From Bordetella parapertussis (GTDB lineage Bacteria; Pseudomonadota; Gammaproteobacteria; Burkholderiales; SG8-39), in contig CAMDRY010000041.1 in NCBI GenBank assembly GCA_945906975.1, positions 1 through 12,923 on the forward strand: 12,923 nt of DNA. The letters run 5' to 3'. A program made the position numbers and the translations under genes. Positions 1 to 5,770 of the stretch are shown here, in pieces. Position 1 is the first letter of the stretch. Every line of letters starts with the position of its first letter. The notes beneath the pieces are model-generated. The model searched no databases. It was not told where the DNA came from and was given only the letters and a program-made list of their open reading frames with translations.

Positions 1-225
1 GGCGCGCTTGGCTGCCCCCATGGCGTTATGGGTTAACGCCTTCAGCGCGCCGAGGGCTACCGTATAGCGCGTGTTGACAATGACATAGCCCTGGCGCAGG
101 CCGATAATCTCCGTCTCAATGCTGCGCATACGCTCATAGATTTTTTCTACTTCTGCAGTCGTTCTACCTGCTTCTGCAATCGCTTTATCTGCTTCTTTAG
201 CCATGTTATCTGCCCCCTCAGTCAT
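1..225 (-). CDS. Small coiled-coil protein, C-terminus cut by window edge
   Basis: I do not recognise a family. About 75 residues are visible and the frame is still open at base 1. Two starts are possible. ATG at 223-225 has GGAG about 7 bases upstream; the in-frame ATG at 202-204 has a G-rich GAGGGG site. I took the longer form. Near the N-terminus there are three seven-residue units (KEADKAI, AEAGRTT, AEVEKIY), visible as a 21-bp periodicity in the DNA. They predict a charged amphipathic helix or coiled coil. The following part (IIGLRQGYVIVNTRYTVALG) resembles a segment of the protein encoded just upstream on the same strand (307-672), 81 bp away, suggesting a two-gene operon of paralogues. 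Codon use is richer in A/T-ending codons than in the rest of the window (AAA, GAA, GCA, AGA), which hints at separate ancestry. No signal peptide or membrane segment is seen. Confidence 0.6.
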   Translation of the reverse strand, partial: MTEGADNMAKEADKAIAEAGRTTAEVEKIYERMRSIETEIIGLRQGYVIVNTRYTVALGALKALTHNAMGAAKRA

Positions 226-306
226 TGCCTGCTCCAGGCACACGTGCTCCACGCGCGCGCAGACCAATACACCAATACATTAGCGCTTGGAAGACCGGCA
301 AGCGCA

Positions 307-672
307 TCAAACTCTCACGGGCTGCGCCTGCTTTATGCCAAGAGAGTAAGCCCAAAGATCCAAGGCGGCGTCGGCACTCAATTCAGCGGCCACCACGGCA
401 GACTCCGCCGCGACCACGACCGCTGCAATTCCCGATTCACGCGCAAGGCTGCGGGTTGCCGTGGCTTCCAACAGCACACGCTTCGTCATGGCGACGAGGC
501 TCTCGCTGTTGGCGGATAAGTAGTAGGTCATTTCAGACAGCAATCGCTCTGTTGCAGCGTATTGTCCGCTGACATTCATCTGAGTATCGCGCAGCCTGTT
601 GAGATCACTGGTGATCGCCAGCAACGCCGCACGCAGCTTGGCTTCTTCTTCGTTCACGGAACTGCGATCCAT
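307..672 (-). CDS. Hypothetical helical protein, 121 aa
   Basis: Function unknown; no family recognised. The start is well supported: a strong ribosome site (GGAGGTG) lies a few bases before the ATG at 670-672, and an AT-rich promoter-like stretch lies further upstream. The N-terminal half is charged and helical. Residues about 20-50 (including SDLNRLRDTQMNVSGQY) resemble a stretch of the neighbouring downstream protein in the spacing of I, LR, V, Y and L, so the two are probably distant paralogues. Around residues 80-105 there is an alanine/valine-rich stretch (IAAVVVAAESAVVAAELSA) with embedded charges, more like a coiled coil than a membrane helix. No signal peptide is present. It is followed on the same strand by the partial gene at the window's left edge. 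A phage or surface-associated helical protein is possible, but nothing in the sequence shows this. Confidence 0.7.
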   Translation of the reverse strand: MDRSSVNEEEAKLRAALLAITSDLNRLRDTQMNVSGQYAATERLLSEMTYYLSANSESLVAMTKRVLLEATATRSLARESGIAAVVVAAESAVVAAELSADAALDLWAYSLGIKQAQPVRV

Positions 673-713
673 GGCACACCTCCATTACTGCGCCAATCTC
701 ACCTCGAAAAAAT

Positions 714-742
714 TTTATCTGTATGTTAATAAAACTTAACAA
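714..742 (-). promoter_or_regulatory. Putative sigma-70-type promoter for the leftward small-protein pair
   Basis: In the AT-rich stretch at about 710-745 the minus strand carries TTGTTA (737-742) and GATAAA (714-719), separated by 17 bases. Each matches the consensus at 4 of 6 positions. It ends about 40 bases before the 121-aa gene's start. This stretch is much more AT-rich than its surroundings. Assignment is by pattern only. Confidence 0.4.
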
Positions 743-911
743 TCATACCATCCGTGTGGCAACGCTTTGCAACTATTTGACCGCCCCATGTCACCGCCCT
801 ATGTGATCGCCCCATGCGGGCACCGAAGCGGGCTGGCCATTATCAAACGCATTCTCTAGCGCCACGGCGGCACCATCACAGGGCGGCAACATCAGCGCGA
901 AGGGTGTGCTC

Positions 912-990
912 GGCGAAGGGGCGAACGGCAAAGAAGCGCGCTGCGCTTTTTCCATCCGCTCCCTCGCCGGTGCCGTCAACCCCCTTCGCC
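912..990. repeat. Nested inverted repeat with inner terminator-like hairpin
   Basis: The left arm (912-930, beginning GGCGAAGGGG) is nearly the reverse complement of the right arm (971-990, ending CCCCTTCGCC). Inside, bases 930-939 and 943-951 form a second stem of about nine pairs with one G-U pair and a 3-base loop, and the right arm of that stem ends in a run of T. The rest of 743-1095 holds no convincing gene. The element could be a rightward terminator or a palindromic intergenic repeat. Confidence 0.4.
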
Positions 991-1095
991 CCCCCCGAGG
1001 GCATTGCGCGTGGTATCGTCATTACCTGATGAGGTTCGTCACCTTCATCAAGCCCGCCGCCCCATACCCGGTTCGGCAAAGCCCCAAGGAAAAGA

Positions 1096-1206
1096 ATGCT
1101 ACGCGCGCTTGCACTATTCACACTTCTCGCCATCGCCGGCGCACACCGCTACTGCGTGCGCACGACTATTTTTGGCTCGCCCAACGGCACAATCGTCGCA
1201 CGTTGA
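1096..1206 (+). CDS. Possible 36-aa membrane or secreted peptide
   Basis: A short frame begins with ATG at 1096-1098, with AAGGAAA ending about 3 bases upstream, and stops with TGA at 1204-1206. The peptide starts MLRALALFTLLAIAGA, a basic residue followed by a hydrophobic stretch like a signal peptide or single membrane anchor. It then has a short basic tail with one cysteine (HRYCVRTTIFG). A terminator-like hairpin follows 17 bases after the stop, so a transcription unit may end here. It could also be a leader peptide for the MBL-fold hydrolase gene that starts at 1284. No homologue is recognised and the frame is short enough to be chance; the ribosome site, hydrophobic N-terminus and hairpin together are the reason to list it. 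Confidence 0.35.
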   Translation: MLRALALFTLLAIAGAHRYCVRTTIFGSPNGTIVAR

Positions 1207-1219
1207 ACTCGCACACCGG

Positions 1220-1251
1220 CTGGAAACGCCCGCCTGGCGCGGGTTTTCAGC
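1220..1251 (+). terminator. Rho-independent-type terminator hairpin
   Basis: CCCGC (1229-1233) pairs with GCGGG (1239-1243) around a five-base loop, followed directly by TTTT (1244-1247) and preceded by AAA. A 32-base copy matching at 27 positions lies at 12099-12130, so this appears to be a recurrent terminator type of this genome. It lies 17 bases after the short frame ending at 1206 and only 33 bases before the MBL hydrolase start, so it may also act as an attenuator. Confidence 0.55.
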
Positions 1252-1283
1252 AGGTATGCCGGAAAAATACAAACCAGGACAGC

Positions 1284-2159
1284 ATGCAAGCAATCGGACA
1301 ATTCCAGATCAACCGCCTCGCCGACATCGCCTCGGTGCGCCTGCCCTCAATGCGCGGTTTTCCCTTGCTGACGCGGGAAATCCTTAGCGCGCACGCGCGC
1401 AGTATGGGGCCGCGCTTCATAGACCCCGAAACGCTGGACCTGTTTATCAGCTTCCATACCTATGTGCTGCGCATCAAGGGCCGCGTCATCCTGGTGGACG
1501 CCTGCATCGGCGACCACAAGCACCGTCCGAACCGCCCCGACTGGCACATGCGTCAGAGCGATTTCCTGCAACGACTGGCCGGACTGGGCGTGCAGCCCGG
1601 GGACGTCGACGCCGTGATGTGCAGCCACCTGCATGCCGACCATGTCGGCTGGAACACACGGCTCGTCAACGGACAATGGGTGCCGACCTTCCCAAAGGCG
1701 CGCTACATCATGGCCGAGATCGAGTACAAGCACTGGCTGGCGCGCTTTGAACGCGAAGGCGCGTCGCTCAACCACGGCTCTTTCGCCGACAGCGTGCTGC
1801 CGGTGGTGCAAAGCGGACAAGCCGACATGGTCGGCATGTCGCAGCAGATAGAGCACGGCATACGGCTTGAACCGGCGGCCGGCCACACCCCCGGCACGGT
1901 CTTCATCCATATCGAGGATGGCGCCGACCACGGCGTGCTCACCGGCGATATCATTCACCACCCGATACAACTCGCCTTCCCCGACATGCCCACCCAGTAT
2001 TGCGAGGACCCCGCGCTCGCAGCAAAGGTGCGCGTGGCCATGTGTGAGCGCTATGCAAACACCGGCAGCCGGCTGCTGACGGCGCATTTCCCCGCGCCCT
2101 CTTCCGGCCGCATCCTGCGCGAGGGCAAACACTTTGGCTTTGCCTTTGACACCGAATGA
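1284..2159 (+). CDS. MBL-fold metallo-hydrolase (lactonase-like)
   Basis: A 291-residue metallo-beta-lactamase-fold hydrolase, probably binding two metal ions and acting in the cytoplasm, since no signal peptide is seen. The hallmark motif SHLHADHVGW supplies H115, H117, D119 and H120. The remaining ligands fit H201 (AAGHTPG), D222 (LTGDIIH) and H268 (LLTAHFP). Layout and length resemble the N-acyl-homoserine-lactone lactonase/esterase branch of the superfamily, but the substrate cannot be read from sequence; ester or lactone hydrolysis is a family-level inference. The frame is open back to 906, but the upstream part is low-complexity and unlike protein. The ATG at 1284 with AGGA four bases earlier matches the family's N-terminus. 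Bug 1 starts 28 bases after the stop on the same strand, so the two are probably co-transcribed and may handle the same compound. Confidence 0.88.
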   Translation: MQAIGQFQINRLADIASVRLPSMRGFPLLTREILSAHARSMGPRFIDPETLDLFISFHTYVLRIKGRVILVDACIGDHKHRPNRPDWHMRQSDFLQRLAGLGVQPGDVDAVMCSHLHADHVGWNTRLVNGQWVPTFPKARYIMAEIEYKHWLARFEREGASLNHGSFADSVLPVVQSGQADMVGMSQQIEHGIRLEPAAGHTPGTVFIHIEDGADHGVLTGDIIHHPIQLAFPDMPTQYCEDPALAAKVRVAMCERYANTGSRLLTAHFPAPSSGRILREGKHFGFAFDTE

Positions 2160-2187
2160 CCCGGCACCAACCAGACAGGATAAAACC

Positions 2188-3189
2188 ATGACCCGCACCA
2201 GCAATAAGCCCCTCATTTCCCGCGCCATCGCACTGAGCCTGTTACTCGTCTTCGCTCCGTTGGCGCCGGCCCAGACCGCGGCCGACTACCCGAACAAACC
2301 CATTCGCATGGTCGTGCCCTTTTCCGCCGGCGGCGCCACGGACGTGATGGCGCGCCTGATCGGGCAAAAGCTCACCGAAACCTGGGGACAGCAGGTCATT
2401 GTCGAGAATCGCATCGGCGCCGGCGGCAATATCGGCATGGATGCCGTTTCCAAGGCACCCGCGGACGGCTACACCATCGTATTGATGAACAACGCCGCCG
2501 CAACCAATGCGGCGATGAACGCAAAACTGCCCTTTGACGTCACGCGGGATTTCGCCGCCATTGGTCTGGTCGCCTCAACGCCGATGATGCTCATCGCAGC
2601 GCCCGCAGTAAAAGCCACCAACCTGCCGGAGCTCACGGCTTATCTGCGCGCCAACCCGGGCCGGTATTCCTACGCTTCCTGCGGCCTGGGCGGGCCGCAA
2701 CACTTCGCCACCGAACTGTACAAATCGCAAACCGGCGTATTCATCGTCCACGCCCCCTACCGCGGCTGCGCACAGGCGGTGGCCGACGTGGTCGGCGGCC
2801 AGATTGAACTGGCGATGGTCAGCGCCAACGTCGCCATCCCGCATGTCAAGACCGGCAAGCTAAAGGCCATCGCCCTCAGCGCAAAAAGCCGCACGCCCGC
2901 CGCGCCGGAAACACCCACTTTCCGCGAATCAGGCATAGCGGGGCTCAAGGACTACGCCGTGGACGTCTGGTACGGCGTGATGGCACCGGCGGGCACACCG
3001 CGCGACATCGTCGCCAAACTCAGCACCGAAGTGCGGCGCATACTCGACGCACCCGACATGAAACAAAAAATGGCCGCCGCCGGCATCGATGCGCTCAACG
3101 GCGACGGCAATGAGCTGATGTCCTTACTGCAAGCGGACATCGAAACCTTCCGCAAGGTGGTGAAGTTTGCCGGCATAAAGCTGGAGTAA
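2188..3189 (+). CDS. Bug-family TTT substrate-binding protein (Bug 1)
   Basis: A 333-residue periplasmic receptor of the Bug (TctC-like) family, which captures small organic acids for TTT-type transporters or acts as a sensor. The N-terminal signal peptide (hydrophobic core ALSLLLVFAPLAPA) is probably cleaved near residue 28. Family motifs: SAGGATD at 46-52, VENRIGAGG at 72-80, PADGYT at 91-96, and WYGVMAPAGTP at 261-271. It ends with the usual AGIKLE. Two cysteines, C165 (YASCGLG) and C194 (YRGCAQA), could form a disulfide. The ATG at 2188 has AGGA eight bases upstream and starts the signal peptide directly; the frame is open upstream into the MBL gene's end. It follows the MBL hydrolase by 28 bases. 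No TctA or TctB membrane subunits are nearby, as is common for Bug genes. The ligand is unknown. Confidence 0.93.
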   Translation: MTRTSNKPLISRAIALSLLLVFAPLAPAQTAADYPNKPIRMVVPFSAGGATDVMARLIGQKLTETWGQQVIVENRIGAGGNIGMDAVSKAPADGYTIVLMNNAAATNAAMNAKLPFDVTRDFAAIGLVASTPMMLIAAPAVKATNLPELTAYLRANPGRYSYASCGLGGPQHFATELYKSQTGVFIVHAPYRGCAQAVADVVGGQIELAMVSANVAIPHVKTGKLKAIALSAKSRTPAAPETPTFRESGIAGLKDYAVDVWYGVMAPAGTPRDIVAKLSTEVRRILDAPDMKQKMAAAGIDALNGDGNELMSLLQADIETFRKVVKFAGIKLE

Positions 3190-3254
3190 GGCCACTGACC
3201 TCCGGCTAAAATTTCGCTCAGCTTATCGCGCCATGCGCCGATAGCCCTGATAAG

Positions 3255-3280
3255 GCGCCGCGGCATTCCTGCCGCAGCGC
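3255..3280 (+). terminator. Strong hairpin downstream of Bug 1
   Basis: GCGGCA (3260-3265) pairs with TGCCGC (3270-3275) around a TTCC loop, and GCGC (3255-3258) with GCGC (3277-3280) extends the stem past one mismatch. It lies about 65 bases after the Bug 1 stop. There is no T run after it, so it could end transcription weakly or protect the 3' end of the mRNA. Confidence 0.4.
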
Positions 3281-3301
3281 CGTTTGCGAAGGGCGGCGGC
3301 A

Positions 3302-3418
3302 ATGAAAACCTGGTGTATCCAGCTGATCGACACCTTGCTCTGCGCGCGCGAAGCCGAAGCGACGCACCCCGCCCTGCGCCGGCGCGACTGGAAGGGCCTT
3401 TTTGGCGCCATCGGCTAA
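3302..3418 (+). CDS. Doubtful 38-aa frame
   Basis: A short frame starts MKTWCIQLIDTLL and ends WKGLFGAIG before TAA at 3416-3418. GAAGGG lies about eight bases before the ATG. There is no recognisable family and no clear operon partner; it lies between the hairpin after Bug 1 and the Bug 2 leader. It is listed because its start context is acceptable and the surrounding 570 bp have no other gene. Chance is the more likely explanation. The rest of 3190-3761 holds only the hairpin and the 10-bp repeats described separately. Confidence 0.2.
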   Translation: MKTWCIQLIDTLLCAREAEATHPALRRRDWKGLFGAIG

Positions 3419-3631
3419 GCGCGCATGCACACGCCGAGCAAATCCGGCGATATTTTTCTCAGCGAAGCGCGCGACAAGGACGCCACGGCCTGCCATGGCG
3501 ACATTGCCGACCGCACGACCGCGACCGCGAGCGCGACCGATGCAAGCCAGAACCTTATTTATGCGCCGGACCCGGATAAATACCGCATCGTTCCGGAGAG
3601 GCTGATTTTTCCCTGCTGCGTAATGCCTGTT

Positions 3632-3661
3632 CAAAACTGCGCAAAACTGCGCAAAACCGCG
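3632..3661. repeat. Three in-phase 10-bp direct repeats upstream of Bug 2
   Basis: CAAAACTGCG occurs exactly at 3632-3641 and 3642-3651, then as CAAAACCGCG at 3652-3661. The period is close to one helical turn, so the sites face the same side of DNA. They lie about 100 bases before the Bug 2 start. They could be binding sites for a regulator or an A-tract bend; simple replication slippage is the alternative. Confidence 0.6.
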
Positions 3662-3761
3662 CGCGCGCAACAAACTTCGGGCAGAATGCTTTTCCACCAA
3701 AGCGCCACGGCCTGCGATGCGGGCAAAGACGCGACTGAAATCGTGTTCCCAAGGAGAAGTC

Positions 3762-4982
3762 ATGCACCGTATCACGCGGATTGTTGCCGCAATCATCAGC
3801 CTGTCCATCACGCACGTGACGTTCGCGCAGACCTATCCGGCACAACCGATACGCATCGTCGTACCCAACGGCGCCGGCGGGCCGACCGACATCGTTGCGC
3901 GCGTACTGGCACAAAAACTGTCCGAGTCCATGGGCCAGCCAGTGATTGTCGAGAACCGCCTGGGCGCGGGAGGCGTGGTCGGCACCGAGGGCGTGGCGCG
4001 CTCCCCCGCCGACGGCTACACCCTGCTATTTTCCGCCTCGGGTGCGATGGTCATCACGCCCCACCTGAACAGCAAACTGCCCTACGACTCATTCCGCGAC
4101 TTCGCACCGGTGTCGCTGGGCGCCACCTCGCCGCTGATCCTGTTCACAGGGGCCAACTCACCGGTGCGTACCGTATCCGAACTGATCGCCCTGGCCAAGG
4201 CGCAGCCGGGCAAACTCAATTACGGCACCGCCGGCATAGGCACGCCGCCGCATCTGGCGGTGGAGCTGCTCAAAAGCGCCGCCGGTATCGATGTTGTCCA
4301 TGTTCCCTATAAGGGTGCGCCTCAGGCCGAGATCGCCGTCATGACCGGCGAAATCAGCTTCATGTTCTCGCAACCGTCCATCGCCAACCAGGCGCGCGCC
4401 GGCAAGGCGCGCCTGCTTGGCACGACCTCGGCCAAACGCACCGCGCTCGCGCCCGAGGTGCCGACGCTGGCCGAGGCCGGCGTGCCCGGCTTTGAGGTCA
4501 TCGCCTGGTACGGTCTGCTCGCCCCGGCAAAAACGCCGGAGGATATCGTGGCAAAGCTCAACAGCGAAATACAAAAGGCGCTGGCGCAAAAAGACGTCGC
4601 CGACCGCCTGCAATCGATGGGCTTCGAGCCGCCGGCACCGCACAGCGCCGCCGACTTTACCGCCTTCATGCGGCGCGAAAGCGACAAATGGCAGAAGGTG
4701 ATCAAGGACGCGGGCATCAAAGGGGAATACTCCCCCGCGCGTCCTCAATCGACGCGCGCGCCGCTGTCCTTGACCAGTTTGCCGAACTTTTGCATGTCGG
4801 CGCGGATCGTATCGGCGTACTGCTCGGGCGTGCCACCGACCGGGTCGATGCCGATTTTGGCCAGTTGCTGGGCAATTTCCGGCGTGTTGAGCACCTTGAC
4901 GATTTCGCTGTTGAGCTTGTCGATGATGGCGCGCGGCGTGCCGGCCGGCACCAAAAAACCGACGTCGATCTTGATGTCATAA
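3762..4982 (+). CDS. Bug-family TTT substrate-binding protein with lost stop codon (Bug 2)
   Basis: A periplasmic organic-acid receptor of the Bug family. The ATG at 3762 has AAGGAGA just upstream and begins a signal peptide probably cut after residue 22 (HVTFA|QTYP). Motifs: GAGGPTD at 37-43, VENRLGAGG at 63-71, PADGYT at 82-87, HVPYKGAPQA, and WYGLLAPAKTP. The typical family end, DAGIKGE, is reached at residue 322 (base 4727), the normal Bug length. The next codon is TAC (4728-4730) where a stop is expected. Translation stays open to TAA at 4980-4982, giving 406 residues. The extra 84 residues are read antisense over the end of Bug 3 and do not look like a domain. A TAA/TAG-to-TAC change in this genome or a sequence error would explain it. 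It appears monocistronic, with a 570-bp leader region upstream. Confidence 0.88.
   Translation: MHRITRIVAAIISLSITHVTFAQTYPAQPIRIVVPNGAGGPTDIVARVLAQKLSESMGQPVIVENRLGAGGVVGTEGVARSPADGYTLLFSASGAMVITPHLNSKLPYDSFRDFAPVSLGATSPLILFTGANSPVRTVSELIALAKAQPGKLNYGTAGIGTPPHLAVELLKSAAGIDVVHVPYKGAPQAEIAVMTGEISFMFSQPSIANQARAGKARLLGTTSAKRTALAPEVPTLAEAGVPGFEVIAWYGLLAPAKTPEDIVAKLNSEIQKALAQKDVADRLQSMGFEPPAPHSAADFTAFMRRESDKWQKVIKDAGIKGEYSPARPQSTRAPLSLTSLPNFCMSARIVSAYCSGVPPTGSMPILASCWAISGVLSTLTISLLSLSMMARGVPAGTKKPTSILMS
4722..4758. terminator. Two adjacent hairpins at the convergent Bug 2/Bug 3 ends
   Basis: GGGGA (4722-4726) pairs with TCCCC (4731-4735) around a four-base loop containing the TAC that replaces the Bug 2 stop. 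Next, CGCGCGT (4736-4742) pairs with ACGCGCG (4752-4758) around a nine-base loop containing the Bug 3 stop. Neither has a T run. They may serve as a compact bidirectional end for the two converging transcripts. Confidence 0.35.
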
Positions 4983-5716
4983 CCGGCCAGCCCGCCCTCG
5001 GCCACTGTCGGCACATCGGGCATGTTGCTGGTGCGCTTGGCACCGGCCACCGCCAGCAGACGCACTTTACCCGTCCCGACATGCGGCATTACCGAGGGAA
5101 GCGCGGCGATGACCGCCGCGATGTCGCCGGATATCACCGCCGGGATGGACTGCGCCACGCCTTTGTACGGAATGTGATTCATCGTCACGCCGGCCATCGA
5201 GGCGAACAACTGCATGCCCAGGTGATGCACACTGCCCACGCCGGTCGATCCGTAAGGCAGACCAGGATTCGCCTTGGCGTAATCGATGAGTTGCCTGACA
5301 TTCTGGAAAGGCAGGCCGGCGTGGCCGACCAGGTAGACCGGTGTCGACACGGCCAGCGTCACCGGCGCGAAGTCCTTGATCGCATCGTAGGGCAGCTTCT
5401 GGTACAGCGTCGGGTTGATGCACAAGGGCCCGGTATCGCCGACCAGCACGGTGTAGCCGTCTGGCGCCGCCTTGGCGACGATGTCCGTGCCTATGATGCC
5501 GCCGGCGCCGGGCCGGTTGTCGACCACCACCGGCTGGCCGATGTTCTCGGCAAGCTTGCGGCCAATGACCCGCGCCAGCACATCCGGCCCGCCCGAAGCG
5601 CCATAGGGCACGAAAAAGCGGATCGGACGCGTGGGATAGTCCTGGGCGGCGCAATCGGTGATGCCGGCGAACAACGCCGCGAACGACCAAAACAATGCCA
5701 GATGCCGTGATGCCAT
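4745..5716 (-). CDS. Bug-family TTT substrate-binding protein (Bug 3)
   Basis: A 323-residue periplasmic receptor for small organic acids, Bug/TctC family. AAGGAGA lies six bases before the ATG at 5714-5716. The signal peptide has a hydrophobic core (LALFWSFAALFAGI) and is probably cleaved after residue 24 (CAA|QDYP). Motifs: GASGGPD at 39-45, VDNRPGAGG at 65-73, APDGYT at 84-89, HIPYKGVAQS, and FLVPAGTP near residue 258. It lies 54 bases after the acyl-CoA dehydrogenase on the same strand, so it is likely the last gene of that operon and may bind the acid whose CoA ester the dehydrogenase oxidises (inference). Its 3' end is overlapped on the opposite strand by the read-through part of Bug 2. 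The ligand is unknown. Confidence 0.93.
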   Translation of the reverse strand: MASRHLALFWSFAALFAGITDCAAQDYPTRPIRFFVPYGASGGPDVLARVIGRKLAENIGQPVVVDNRPGAGGIIGTDIVAKAAPDGYTVLVGDTGPLCINPTLYQKLPYDAIKDFAPVTLAVSTPVYLVGHAGLPFQNVRQLIDYAKANPGLPYGSTGVGSVHHLGMQLFASMAGVTMNHIPYKGVAQSIPAVISGDIAAVIAALPSVMPHVGTGKVRLLAVAGAKRTSNMPDVPTVAEGGLAGYDIKIDVGFLVPAGTPRAIIDKLNSEIVKVLNTPEIAQQLAKIGIDPVGGTPEQYADTIRADMQKFGKLVKDSGARVD

Positions 5717-5770
5717 GTTCTTCTCCTTGCTGTAGTAATCAGGTACCGCGGGATGCGCCGCAGCCGCGCT

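Noticed and set aside
791..979. 62-codon minus-strand frame in the 743-1095 gap
   Set aside because: It consists largely of the palindromic repeat, with no ribosome site of note and no recognisable domain.
906..1283. In-frame N-terminal extension of the MBL hydrolase
   Set aside because: The extension is low-complexity basic sequence, crosses the terminator hairpin, and is not part of the family; the ATG at 1284 fits.
3632..3661. CRISPR-like or iteron array
   Set aside because: The units are only 10 bp, directly adjacent without spacers, three copies in all, and no replication or Cas gene is nearby.
3218..3811. Open frame of 197 codons on the minus strand across the Bug 2 leader
   Set aside because: It overlaps the Bug 2 start antisense, is very rich in R/A/G as expected from GC-rich antisense frames, and shows no family motif or ribosome site.
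3425..4312. 295-codon plus-strand frame overlapping Bug 2 in another frame
   Set aside because: Over Bug 2 it reads as arginine/alanine-rich shadow sequence, while Bug 2 in its own frame is a clear family match.
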